Below, in pieces: positions 20,701 to 29,850 of a stretch of 64,000 nucleotides of DNA. The notes beneath the pieces are model-generated. The model was not told where the DNA came from, made no database searches, and saw only the letters and a list, made by a program, of their open reading frames with translations. Numbering within the stretch: the stretch's first letter is position 1; each line of letters begins with the position of its first letter. The stretch comes from Symbiodinium natans (Eukaryota > Sar > Dinophyceae > Suessiales > Symbiodiniaceae): NCBI GenBank assembly GCA_905221605.1, contig CAJNDS010001879.1, forward strand, positions 554,291-618,290, written 5' to 3'. The translations under genes were made by a program, and so were the position numbers.

Positions 20701-23700
20701 TGCAAAGCCAGATGTGCGTGAGGATTCCGTGTGCTGCATGGATTTTGCATATACTGGTAGGCGCACTCCTGCCCAGTTTGAAGGTCACACGCAAGAGAAA
20801 CTTGTGGTGCTGGTGTTGAAGGATTCCCACACTGGTGCAGTCCATGCCATTCCGACACCTGCCAAGGGTGGCACAATCGCTTTCAAGTACCTTGTTGCCG
20901 AAACTTGCAGATTCTTGAACTACTGTGGCCACCAAACATGCACCATAAGGTCAGACTCAGAGCCGGCCTGCCTGGCCCTGCAACGAGGCATCAAGGCCTT
21001 CCGCAGCAAAATGGGCCTCCAGACCCATCTTGAGCAGACGGAGGCGAGTGATCATCAGGGCAACGAGGCCGAGCAGAGCATAGACGGCATCAGACAATTG
21101 GCAGGATGCATCTTGGACCAATTCGAAGAGCGGGCAGAGACCACCATCGGGTCCAGCCACCCGATGCATGCCTATGCTTGGCGCCACGCCGCGTGGTTGC
21201 ACATGCGGATGTCTAGGCAAAATGATCTAAGTGCTTTTCACGTGATAAATGGGCGGCCGTACCTAGGCAAATTGGTGTGTTTTGGGGAGACAGTGTTTGC
21301 CCGTGTCAAAAGTTCCATAAAAGGAAAAGCTAGATGGTGCAAAATGCTTTGGCTAGGGAAACTTCCGGTTTCAGACTTGCATTTTGGAGTCACTGAAGGG
21401 GGTTACATGCTATCTTCCAGATCCATCCGCAGGTTGCCTAAGCAATATCTAGCGACAATGTGTGCCAGTCTGGTAGACATGCCGTGGACACAGGCGTCGT
21501 TCCTTGCAGGACAAGTTGGCCAAGCCCGCAAACAGAAGACTCAGGCAGAGGCGTTGAGCGCAGGCGGGGAAGAGGCAGGAGAGGCGGCACATGAGCAAGT
21601 GGCCGAAGTGCCGTCGCAGCAGGGAGCATCAGAGCGTCCCATGCCCTTTCCAGATCACTTGTTGCCTGACGATGCCATGCTTTCGGAGCTTGTGCCACCG
21701 CCACCACGCATGCCAGCTGCATACACACCTGAGCCGCCTACGCCCATGAGCTCAACACCGCTTCAGCCGCCACAGGCTGAAACACCAATAGGGGTCGCCC
21801 CCCTAGATTCTCCTATGGCGAGTATGGACCAAGCAGAGGACATGTTGCCACCAGGAGTCGTGAGGCATGCCGCCGAGCACGCAGGCGGGGATGCACCAGC
21901 CCGGAAGAAGCTGAGGCTTGATGCTTTGCAAGTTAGTGCACATGATGCAGAAATGTTCCATCTTGATGAATCCATTGAGTTGGTAGACGAGAGTGCAGAG
22001 CAATTTCTTGATTGCGAAGACCAGGATGACAATCAAAGTGAGTGGGCAGAACAGCCTGGTTCTGACCTTGACATCCCTTCAATCTTGATCAAGCCTTTCA
22101 GCGAAATCGAGCCACAGTGCAGTGCATCTGAGCAAGCAGAAATTGATGCTGCAGCGGACGCATTTGAACTTGCACGCCTCCTGGGCAGCAGTGTGCTTGA
22201 GCAAATGCAATCGTGGCAGCCAGGCCACAGGACGTTGTCATCCAAGTATGTACGCAGCTGGCGTGCTAAAACTTTAGGTGGCGAAAAGAAGTGGCTGAGG
22301 AGATCCAGGTTAGTCGCAAGAGAGTTTGCACATTTGGATCCAGAGAGACAGCATCTCTTTGCCCCGACCACGACACAATGCATGCTGCGCATCATACCGG
22401 CCCTCTTCGTTCGACACTTCCACGAAGGATGGGCACTGATGAGCCTTGACGTTTCAGACGCTTTTCTCCAATGCAAGCAAGAGCATGAAACCCTGACCAA
22501 AGTGAATGGCCAGTGGTTCAGGCTACTACGCATGCTGCCGGGGCAGAGAGACGGGTCAGCTACCTGGTTTCGGGATTTCATGCAGGAAATCAAAACAGCT
22601 GTTGAGGCAGAGCCGCTTGCCGAACAGCCTGTCTTGTTCAGAATTCCAAAGCCAGCCGGGGCAGGCATGGTGCACGTCGACGACATGCTGTGCACAGGAC
22701 CTGTGAAACGCTTGGAGGACCTAGAGAGGCACCTGAAAAGCAAATTCAAAGTTTCGGTTGATTGGATCCGTTCAGTAGGAGAAGAAGTAACTTTTCTGAA
22801 GAGGCGCCACGTCCTTGTGAGCCCTGAGCTTTTGGTTGTAGAGCCTGACGTTAAGTACTTGGACAAACTTCTTCAAGTAACGGGTTTAGCAGGTGCAAAG
22901 GCGAGGTCCAAGGCAGCACCGTTCCCAACTGGGGGATTGCCAACCGATTCTGAGCCAGACCCAGAGCTTGATCCGGAAACGGCGACGCGCTACAGATCTG
23001 CCTTGGGGATACTCATGTATCTGAGCGTTGATTTGCTGGCATCTCAGTTCGGCATCCGGTATCTCGCGACCCGTGCACACAAGCCTACGCAAGGGTGCTG
23101 GAAACTGCTCAGGCACCTCACGAGCTATGTGAGTTCCCATCGGTCACATGTGATCGGGCTTTCAAAGCCAACCTTGGGAAAGGGGCTGGTGTGCAACCGT
23201 GTGTCTGAGCACAAAACCTCAGTGCTCGAAATGTTCTCAGACAGCGACTGGAGTGGAGACAAACGCACACGCCGCAGCGTGTCCGCTTGTTGCGTGGTAT
23301 GGGATGGCCAACTGCTGTATTCAAGCTCTCACACGCAAAAGGTTATAAGTCTGTCATCGTGTGAAGCCGAGTATAACTCGCTTGTTGCAGGCAGCGCCAC
23401 CGCCATCCTGTTGCAAAACTGCATATGCCACGTGTGCCCAGACCTTGATGTGAAGTTGTCGTGCCTATGCGACAATGCTGCCGCCAGATCCCTCGGCAAT
23501 CGTCAGGGGGTAGGACGAACGCGGCACATAGACGGGAAGTTGCTGTGGCTGCAGCAAAAGACTCAGGAGAAACTCCTTGAGGTGATTCCCGTGGGCACGG
23601 GAGACAATGTGTCGGATTTGCCGACGAAAGCACTTAAGCCTGAGAGGATTGAGTTCCTGCTTGGAAGGCTGAACGTGCGCTGCAAGGACAATGGGTTCCA

Positions 23701-24514
23701 AGTGGTCAGTGAATCTGAGCTGCTTGATCACGAATCGCGACGGAAGATTTGCAGAGTAGTCAAGAAGGGATCAGTTAACGTGCAACAAGTTCTTCAGGTT
23801 CTTGCGTTAATCCTTCAGCTTGATAGCATCGCTGGTGTCAACCCAGATGAGCCCAATACCAGTGCTGACGCCTTGGGCCAGAACACTAGCGATGAGGCTG
23901 TTGGTGGCTACGAGAGCATGCTGTGGAGTTTTCTTGAAAGAGTGCTACATGCGATTTTCTTGATCCATGACTTCATGGTTAATCACCCGCAGGCGAGCCT
24001 GATGCTTGCACAAAGCACAATCCTTGTGATGCTATGCATCTGTTTCTGCTGCAGACGAAGCAGAGCGTCGCAACTTCGTGAGACTGCTGAAGCAGGAGCA
24101 GCAAGTGCACCCACGGTGAGCGTGCATATAAAGGTTGTTGGGGTTTCGGTTCCGGGGGATAGGATAGGTCCCGAACCCGCCGAGATCCCTAAGTCAGACC
24201 CGAGCCTTAACTTGCAGCCACAGGCAACCGAAGGAGACACAAGTGACGATGATGAACCGGACCCGACAGCTGCACCGTCATCTGCAGTGCCGGGTACTAC
24301 GCAGCCGATCCTTGAGCAGTGCGATGCATCACCAGAAGCACCAGCCAGGGACCCGCAAGGGCATCGCATCGTGTTTGCGACAGCGAGCCGTGGATATGCT
24401 TTCCACAGTGTGCGAGAATGCCCTAAACTGAAGTGTGCCAAGCAAGTGGTAAGGTACAGCAGGCGTGAAGCCATGAGGCGAGGCTATCAGCCATGCAAGG
24501 TGTGTGGAGGATGA
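17711..24514 (+). CDS. Copia gag-pol polyprotein
   Basis: 2267 residues without a frameshift. Gag: helical capsid-like region (about 75-280), a basic linker with five repeats of a GKGKE(R/K)xPK type, and a CCHC zinc knuckle at 379-392. Protease: DSGS at 607-610. Integrase: HX3HX6CX2C zinc site (H971, H975, C982, C985), then catalytic D1011, D1082 and E1121. RT: D1580 in SLDVSDAFL and HVDD at 1655-1658. RNase H: D1844, E1885, D1921, D1941. A roughly 250-residue extension holds a hydrophobic span (about 2097-2115) and a terminal Cys/His motif (H2232, C2237, C2262, C2265). Copies the element through RNA and inserts the DNA. All catalytic residues I can place are present. Confidence 0.93.
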   Translation: MESSQGQQLPVLPQEATASGSGNPFLPGSPAAGQLDMAQMQMLMAQMVEMAQAAAQAAQAAVARPSSSSGTAGFADANKILNRPTEFGSAVHDNDVAQWAEWSHSFRTWLVFADHEYETDLKIVEENLNTPVDLSTADAARVARSQRLFAILASVLRAKPKAILRQVSDKSGLEVWRVLTNTFAPRTKFRGLALLNALMSLPTFTKDRSLREQIQGLERVAEEYRKVTNNSPGEHVMLGTLVRCLPHALRQHVQLQMSEASTYQSIRDYVLGYEVTTTSWTSAKMHQALGVVPMAPSAGQEQSPVPMEVDALIRRDKERHPKGKGKEKHPKSKGKERQPKGKGKERHPKGKGKERQPKGKGPHQESPGTGKGQRAKGTCHNCGKKGHYASECWSAPRVQAVQNAPSGHPSDAATTVSTLGPSVSQVAPSTATTQHRRVAIDMTGPEFTICQEGRISAVLMCDGQSRQGDPDPSWLSFVSLCQSVANAAVTSPKPAELQPVVPSTSVEMFDMSYADEDGAWTVPEGELCGINLMPSDRPACAAACLSTHASNFAAECNTKRKCEVSKHVPARIRHALMIQKSADARDALCVRAVTSDMPGTTIELVIDSGSDESCLPESWRHVGVAGGITTNSYRDAQGSVIAGSQMRTAVLDIDGVQFKERWLLGSVTQPLFSVGKLLKRGWNLIHTDNTPFLTSPDNAIRVPLHYRHNSLRATGTIMNVSVCTDHEADRAVMALTVGDVWLSLPDKFVEVQPGIFARRDYTTNFLDVTVPLGHKGVAYRTTLQQRPTGWQVIEVNSLVENLDQADCEIAPPVNRQTITIGSVHPVNIDSLFSRVPNAMPSAAPPDDDFPDVPDDAMNFEEHDEHDENVAAGDDGGGVGPLVQAEDVPAQGHVIVNGIELHLGCTLSTLRTACQVLGIGKSGGKKTVLQRIEQHLKTQELLQQHEFQTDGREPLREQKFVEAPTAEEQRRHELSHMPYADWCPHCVRFRAKADKHVRAKPDVREDSVCCMDFAYTGRRTPAQFEGHTQEKLVVLVLKDSHTGAVHAIPTPAKGGTIAFKYLVAETCRFLNYCGHQTCTIRSDSEPACLALQRGIKAFRSKMGLQTHLEQTEASDHQGNEAEQSIDGIRQLAGCILDQFEERAETTIGSSHPMHAYAWRHAAWLHMRMSRQNDLSAFHVINGRPYLGKLVCFGETVFARVKSSIKGKARWCKMLWLGKLPVSDLHFGVTEGGYMLSSRSIRRLPKQYLATMCASLVDMPWTQASFLAGQVGQARKQKTQAEALSAGGEEAGEAAHEQVAEVPSQQGASERPMPFPDHLLPDDAMLSELVPPPPRMPAAYTPEPPTPMSSTPLQPPQAETPIGVAPLDSPMASMDQAEDMLPPGVVRHAAEHAGGDAPARKKLRLDALQVSAHDAEMFHLDESIELVDESAEQFLDCEDQDDNQSEWAEQPGSDLDIPSILIKPFSEIEPQCSASEQAEIDAAADAFELARLLGSSVLEQMQSWQPGHRTLSSKYVRSWRAKTLGGEKKWLRRSRLVAREFAHLDPERQHLFAPTTTQCMLRIIPALFVRHFHEGWALMSLDVSDAFLQCKQEHETLTKVNGQWFRLLRMLPGQRDGSATWFRDFMQEIKTAVEAEPLAEQPVLFRIPKPAGAGMVHVDDMLCTGPVKRLEDLERHLKSKFKVSVDWIRSVGEEVTFLKRRHVLVSPELLVVEPDVKYLDKLLQVTGLAGAKARSKAAPFPTGGLPTDSEPDPELDPETATRYRSALGILMYLSVDLLASQFGIRYLATRAHKPTQGCWKLLRHLTSYVSSHRSHVIGLSKPTLGKGLVCNRVSEHKTSVLEMFSDSDWSGDKRTRRSVSACCVVWDGQLLYSSSHTQKVISLSSCEAEYNSLVAGSATAILLQNCICHVCPDLDVKLSCLCDNAAARSLGNRQGVGRTRHIDGKLLWLQQKTQEKLLEVIPVGTGDNVSDLPTKALKPERIEFLLGRLNVRCKDNGFQVVSESELLDHESRRKICRVVKKGSVNVQQVLQVLALILQLDSIAGVNPDEPNTSADALGQNTSDEAVGGYESMLWSFLERVLHAIFLIHDFMVNHPQASLMLAQSTILVMLCICFCCRRSRASQLRETAEAGAASAPTVSVHIKVVGVSVPGDRIGPEPAEIPKSDPSLNLQPQATEGDTSDDDEPDPTAAPSSAVPGTTQPILEQCDASPEAPARDPQGHRIVFATASRGYAFHSVRECPKLKCAKQVVRYSRREAMRRGYQPCKVCGG

Positions 24515-25057
24515 TCCAGTGTTTTCATTCCACTTGGAAATGTTCATGATGCTGCGCAGTGGTCGCATGTATATAGCTTTATGTACATAGCTTGTGATGC
24601 TCATGAAACTTCACTTGCCAGTCCGTGTGGACCTTGAAATCCAGCAATCTCTCTACCGCTTTGCCACACCAATTTGGTGTCAATCTCGTTGTGACAACCC
24701 GACATCGACTGTGATGGGTGTGGAGCACCCTGAACCCGCAGAGGGCAATCGTGCCCTGATGGTAACTAGGCCATCTTAATCTTGGACGAGATCTTGAAAA
24801 GACCTTGTGTGCTTGCGCTTGGGCCATACAAGCATCTACATCTCTGTCCCTACCAGCCGGTGGGAAGAGATTCTGCATAGGCCGTAGCTGTACAGTGCTG
24901 CGTAGTGGAAGCTAAGCCAAAGACCTTCGAGGCAGAGCTTAGAAGACGCCAAGACTTTTGGAGTGCAATCCTGAACTAAGTATGTTGTTGTTTCCTGTGG
25001 GGCATCGGCAAATGTGAAGTAGACGAAGCAAGCATTCCGCCAGCTCAATGCAGCATC
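24515..25057. other. 3' untranslated region of copia element
   Basis: Non-coding sequence between the gag-pol stop and the polypurine tract. No ORF of interest. Confidence 0.7.
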
Positions 25058-25066
25058 GAGGCGGGG
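25058..25066 (+). promoter_or_regulatory. Polypurine tract
   Basis: GAGGCGGGG immediately before the right LTR, the expected place for plus-strand priming. One pyrimidine interrupts it. Confidence 0.65.
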
Positions 25067-25200
25067 TGTTGAACATTTTGCCGTATCGAAAGTCGCCATT
25101 TTATCATGTGATTTGCTTTGCAGTATTTCATGCACTCACATGTTTCACTTTGAGATCGAGTTGCATCTGCAGGCGTCTTTGAGAGTTCAAAACATTTTCA
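25067..25200 (+). repeat. Right LTR, 134 bp
   Basis: Same length and ends as the left LTR, one substitution. Confidence 0.95.
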
Positions 25201-25205
25201 TTCCA
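25201..25205. other. Target-site duplication, right copy
   Basis: TTCCA. Removing one copy and the element makes the polymerase reading frame continuous across the site. Confidence 0.9.
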
Positions 25206-27127
25206 GCAGATACGCGGCCGCGGGCTTGGAGTACCAGCCCCGGCCCAGGTAGGGGAGCTTCCGGAGCAGAGCTTGCCGGTCGTCGCAGTGCAAGTCCACG
25301 TAGGTCAAATCTGCCAGGTGCCCTTCCCGTGTGTGCTCCACAGAATCGAGTGGGCTGAAGACGGGCAGGGGGAAGGTCGCGTAGGCCAGGGCATTCTTCC
25401 GGCAGACTTTCCGGCAGCGCACCACGTCCACGCCCCAGCAGACCCGCTCGGGGTCGCACTTGGCAAGCTTGCAGACGAGCGGCGGCGGGCGCGGGCTCTG
25501 CACGTAGGCCTCGTGGACGCTGCGGCAGACGCGGCTCTCCAGGCAAGCCGTTCGGGAGGACTCCAGCAGCGTTTTGGTGCGGTCGCACTCCAGGCACAGG
25601 GCCTGCAGCACTTGCTCCTGGCCCTCCACAGCCTGGTGCACGGGGACCACGTGGTCGAACTCACAAAAGCCCAGCTCGATGGGTGCGGAGCAGAGCTTGC
25701 ACAGGTGGTTCTGCTCCTCCAAAATGTGGTCCCGGCTCCCGCAGGCGTCCAGGCGCCTCGCTTTGAGGAGGTGCTGGAAGGCCTCGGTGGCGGCGCCCGC
25801 CAGGCGCTGGCCCCGGTACTCCAGCCCCAGCTGCTGCATCCAGGCCTGGAGCTTCTCGGCGTCCTCGGCATACTGCGTGACGACGCAGTCGGGGGCGTCC
25901 TTGACGCGGAGGCGGCACAGGGAGCGCATGGTCACCTTGGGCTGGTGGCCCTGTGCGAGCAGCGTGGCCCGGACCTTTCGCAGGTCCTCGGCCCAGAAGT
26001 GGCCCGACTCGATGCGGCCAGCCCAGGGCCGCCACTCGGAGAAGGGCGGCGCCGTGTGGACTCCTTGCGGTTTTTCCGGTAGAGGCCCTCGTTGCGCGGG
26101 GCGTCGTCGCAGTGCGAGACCGCCCGGGCCGACTTGTAAAAGTAGGCGTGCCCCTGGTAGCAGGTGAAGGCCACGGCCTTGTTCTCCTTGACGGGCGGCT
26201 GGTAGGCGTCGATGAGCTGGCCGCAGCAGCTGACGAAGAACATGGGAGCGCCGTGCCAGGCGCAGAACTCTCGAACCTCCAGCGCAGTGATGCCCCGCTC
26301 CTCCCAGCCCTTGTCGCAGATGGCGTCGAAGTCACTCAGGACCTCGGGCAGGGGGAGCTGCAGGAGCTCCGCCAGCTGCCGGGCCACGCAGAGCCGGTCG
26401 TCTCTCGCTTCGAAGGCGCTGGGGAGGATCTCGGAGCCGTTGTACAGCTGGTAGCTGATTTCCTGCAGCGCGCCCATGGGCTGCCGCAGGGCGACCTCCG
26501 CCTGCGCCCGGTTGTCGATGGCCTGCAGCGTCTGGTTGGAGAAGGCCCAGTCCCGGTTGGCGTCGTAGCGGTAGGTCTCCTGGCTGAGCTCCATGAGCTG
26601 CGCCAGCGCGGCTGCCTTCACGCGGGCGTGGGCCTGCGCGTCGCTGAGGCCGCTGGACTGGTGGGAGAGACTGCCGTTGACCATGGTCACGGGCAGGAAG
26701 TCCTCGCGCATGTGGGCTCGCCCGGCGTTGCGCCCACGCTGGCGGGTGCCCGTGATGCGGACGGGGACGTGGGCCAGCCACTCCGTGTACTTGTCGCGGA
26801 AGAAGCATTTCCCGAGCTTGGTGAGGTGGTAGCTGCCGTCGGGCTGCAGCGAGCGCACGGGCTTCTTGAGGCCCGAGCGCAGGAGGATGTAACACGGATC
26901 AGGGGCTGCTGCTCGTCGAATTGTCTGGAGGGGGGGCGACCACCCACGAGGCCGTAGTAGAACTGGCCCGCTCTGGTGAGCTCGCCGTTGGGGCGGGACA
27001 AGAGGACCTCCCGGAGGCCGTTGTTGGCGAGCGGGAGCCGCTGCGAGCCCTGGGCGTTCGTCCTCGCTCTGACGCCGCCCTGGGCCGCTCGGCGGATGGC
27101 TTCTCGTTGCTGTGCCCAACTAGACAT
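25206..27127 (-). pseudogene. Virus-like DNA polymerase B with internal HNH nuclease (5' half of split gene)
   Basis: Begins at the ATG at 27127 (MSSWAQQREAIRRAAQGGV). The N-terminal region (LTRAGQFYYGLVGGR; YHLTKLGKCFFRDKYTEWL; TRQRGRNAGRAHMREDFLPV) and the next block (EFCAWHGAPMFFVSCCGQLI, then HAYFYKS) resemble family B polymerases of virus-like elements. An HNH domain follows, with HLCKLCSAPIEL, FDHVVPVHQ and LQALCLECDRTK forming two CX2C pairs around DHVVP (about 25560-25720). The segment ends with HLADLTYVD and KLPYLGRGWYSKPAAAYLLE, where the copia element interrupts it. Frame changes lie near 26890 and 26060. Expected role: replication of the parent element. This half is decayed. Confidence 0.6.
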
Positions 27128-27177
27128 GTTTTTCTAGGGCGGGGAGTCGGCGGTCTGGGCGGATGAACGCGTCAAGC

Positions 27178-27746
27178 CTAGACCAGCAGCCGCTTGACCA
27201 TGCCCTCGTCCTCGACGTCCTCCAGCTTGCTCCGGAGGTCGGCCGGTGAGCCGGTCAAGGCCGGCGCCGCGTGCCAGGTCGCGGTTGCAGCGGTAGCGGG
27301 CCGTCGTGCACCGGACGGCGGGGCGCAGAAGCGCCTGCTCCAGGGCGTGGCGACGCGCCTGGGCGGGAGACATCCTCTCCACGGTGATCTGCAGGGCCCG
27401 GAGCTCGCGCTGCGGCAAGCGGAAGCCCTCGGCGAGCTTCTCAAAACACAGCTCCAGGAAGTTCTGGTGGAGCAAGTGCTGGAACACCACCGTGCGCGCA
27501 AACAGGGGAGAACAGCCGGCAGGACCCCAACAGCGCGAGCGCGTCCCGCGCCAGCGGCATGAATTCGTGGTTGTACGCGAGCGCCTCGAACATGCGCTCG
27601 GCCATGCGGCGGCGCTGGCAGAACTGGTCGTCGCGCTCGGCGATCGGCACGAGGAAGTCCACGACCATCCCCAGCACCCCGTCGGGCAGCACCTCGAACC
27701 CCCCCGCGGCGCGCAGACGCTTCGACGGCGCGAGCTCCTCGTTCAT
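27178..27746 (-). pseudogene. Unknown helical protein of the virus-like cluster
   Basis: Starts at the ATG at 27746 (MNEELAPSKRLRAAGGFEVL) and ends at a TAG at 27178, 50 bases before the polymerase ATG on the same strand. The natural protein seems to pass through three frames: to about 27500 (ERMFEALAYNHEFMPLARDA), then VFQHLLHQNFLELCFEKLAE, then LRSKLEDVEDEGMVKRLLV from about 27250. Mostly helical and charged. No family recognised. Position and composition link it to the polymerase gene. Confidence 0.4.
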
Positions 27747-28156
27747 CCTAAAGGCCCTAAACCCTAAAAATCCCGAGAATGGCTGGTCTGCTTTCAGAAA
27801 GCTGCGCTGCCGGACGCTGGGTCTGTTTTTCAACGGCGGCCGGCAAGATGCTGGGCGAATGAACGAGGCCTGCCGCCGGGAAATGCTGCCAAAAAAAGGG
27901 CAGCGTTCTGTTCCTGCACAGGCCTCCGGCACCCAGGGATCGCCGTAAAAACGGGCAGCGTGTGGGGGCTCCCAGGCTCCCCAGCCTGCGCGAGCTTCAC
28001 AGGAGGCGATGGGTTACGCATGGCCCCATCTGAACCCTAAGCGTCGGGTACCTCCTCCACTCGCTGGACCGCCGGGCCGCGACCCAGAGCCTCCCCCCGC
28101 AAGCGAGGTTCCTCAGCCCTGGGTTGCAGCTCAGCGTGCCCACTGGGATAGATAGG
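27747..28156. other. No gene seen; telomere-like motif at its edge
   Basis: Includes CCCTAAACCCTAAAA near 27757. Open frames exist but carry no motif. Confidence 0.35.
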
Positions 28157-28222
28157 ATAGACAACGACACGACGGCCACACCACGGCGACACGACGGCGA
28201 CACGACGGCGACGACGCGGTTG
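28157..28222. repeat. GC-rich short tandem repeat
   Basis: Repeats of GACACGACGGC type. A related block lies at 32085-32255. Confidence 0.7.
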
Positions 28223-28239
28223 GCTCAAGCCCGCGTGGG

Positions 28240-28625
28240 GCTCCGTGTACAGTTGGGTGTGCTTTTGCCCCTAAGCCCCCAAGCGGTATAAAAAAACTCC
28301 TTCGTGGTCCCGTGGCGTTGTTTTATATGGGGGTCAGAAGTCAGAAACCCTTAAAATGGCTAGGGGACGTTTTACATGGACGGCATGATTTCGCTCGGGT
28401 TGCTTGATTTTCTTGATATTTGGACATGCTCCGCGTACAGTTGCTTTGAAAAAACCCTAAACCTTAAAACCCCCTCTTTTGCCCCTAAACCCCAAAACGG
28501 ATTAAAACACTCCTTGGTGGCCCGGTGGCATTGTTTTATCGAGGGGTCATATAGACCCTTAAAATGGCTGGGGTCGAGGGGTGCTCTGATTTTTGCATGG
28601 GCGCGGTTTTCATGTCAGTTATTTT
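28240..28625 (+). repeat. Two diverged ~190-bp tandem units
   Basis: Both units share GCTCCG(T/C)GTACAGTTG, TTTTGCCCCTAA, CTCCTT(C/G)GTGG, GTGGC(G/A)TTGTTTTAT and CCCTTAAAATGGCT in the same order (28240-28429 and 28430-28625). Confidence 0.65.
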
Positions 28626-29364
28626 GCATGGCATGCTGTTTGATGTTTTTGCGACCCCGCGCCGCGCCCGTCAAGGCACAGCGGGCACAGAGCAGGCAAA
28701 GAACACACAGAAGGTGCAGCCGACACAACACGGCGTCACATAGGAAGTGCTCGTGGAGCCTGGCTGGAAAGCGTGCGCCTCACTCTGTCGCTGCGGCGGG
28801 TTTCAGCAAGGGAGCCGCCTGCAGAACCGTAAAGCGCCCTGCGTTCCCCACTTGTCCGGGAACCCTGGGCCCTTTCTCGCAACCAGGCCCTCGTCGACAT
28901 CCTCGTCGCCGCGGGCCGGGCTCCAGATATCAGGGTCTGTTCCAGGCGCGGGTTGGGGCTCCGAGGCAGCTAGGTTTGGACCGTTTTGCAAGGCTTCGAG
29001 GTTGCGGGTTCCGAGGCAGCAAGGCAGTGCCCTGAGCCCACGCCCTTCCCAACCCTTGCCGGGAACCGGGCCCGCCTTGTCGCTCAGGTCCGTTCTCCAC
29101 CAACAACATCTTCTCAGGCGGGGGCCTCTTAGCGCAGGGGGTTTTCACAGGTAGTCGCTTGCAGTGCCAGTGTCGTGCAGTCGTCTAAAGTCCCAGACAC
29201 ACGGTCATGCTGCGGATTGTGTCTCGAGCAAGCGTCTGAGCGTCTCGAGCAAGCATGGCTTCAGCTGCCGAGTGGTACGCGCTGCTCCAGGAGCTGGGCA
29301 CGCCCTGTGATGTGATCGAGTTGAGGTCTCAACCTGATCTTGACGCGATCCTTGACCTCGATGA
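28626..29364. other. No secure gene
   Basis: GC-rich sequence. An open frame from the ATG at 29255 (MASAAEWYALLQELGTPCDV) looks protein-like for about 45 codons but has no recognised match and no supporting splice site I trust. Confidence 0.3.
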
Positions 29365-29850
29365 TGGCTCAGGGCTCAGCAGTTTCTTTAGCGCGGCTTT
29401 CCATGTTGTTCCACGCTTCGTCTGCTTTGCCAGGGTTGCTGTAAGCTTCGTTGGGCGTTGCTCCTGTAGCCGTGTGAACCCGATTGTTGATTTGAGCTGT
29501 TCTGTCGGGTAACAGCAGGTGCCACTGCGCTCTTCAACCGATTCCCGATAGGGTTTTGGACCAAATCTTGCATGAGTGCTAAATCCGCCTGCGCCTCGTG
29601 CATCGGCTCCTGAGGCACAAACGAATTGTATCCTCTTTGAGGCCGATCCTGTCGATCCCTTAGAGTTTCAAGGAACTGACCTCATCTCTCGACACGAAGG
29701 GATTGCGTGCTTTTGCAGCCTTAAGAGCGTTTGCAGTGTTGCCAAAACCGGTCCGAGGATCTCGGTACACTTGCTCGACGATTCTCCTGCGAGCCGCGAC
29801 CTTGCCAGGACATCGGCCATGAGCCTGGCCTTTGCTCTTTTTCACGCTGG
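29365..29850 (-). pseudogene. Polinton/virus-type integrase relic
   Basis: On the minus strand one frame gives IVEQVYRDPRTGFGNTANAL and ARNPFVSRDEVSS. After a one-base shift, another gives DRPQRGYNSFVPQEPMHEAQ followed by ADLALMQDL. The NSFV...QxDLA pattern marks the start of the catalytic core in integrases of Polintons and related virus-like elements, where the Asp is catalytic. A later frame holds TGATPNEAYSNPGKADEAWN, which fits the middle of such a core. Multiple frameshifts make it non-functional. It differs in sequence from the integrase relic near 2 kb. Confidence 0.45.

Larger units (their letters stand above)
16858..25200 (+). mobile_element. Complete Ty1/copia LTR retrotransposon
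   Basis: 8343 bp with 134-bp LTRs that begin TG and end CA and differ by one base, a 5-bp target duplication, a tRNA-like primer binding site, a polypurine tract, and one uninterrupted gag-pol reading frame in the order gag, protease, integrase, RT, RNase H (the copia order). It is inserted into the minus-strand polymerase gene. High LTR identity and an open 2267-codon frame mark it as recent and possibly active. It also carries an upstream ORF and an unusual C-terminal extension. Confidence 0.95.

Noticed and set aside
25273-26957. Long plus-strand ORFs over the polymerase half
   Set aside because: The minus strand carries the HNH and polymerase motifs. The plus frames are open because of high GC.
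28218-28231. TTGGCTCAAG, matching the end of the dinoflagellate spliced leader
   Set aside because: Only 10 bases match. Such a match is not improbable in 64 kb on two strands, and the preceding bases do not fit the leader.
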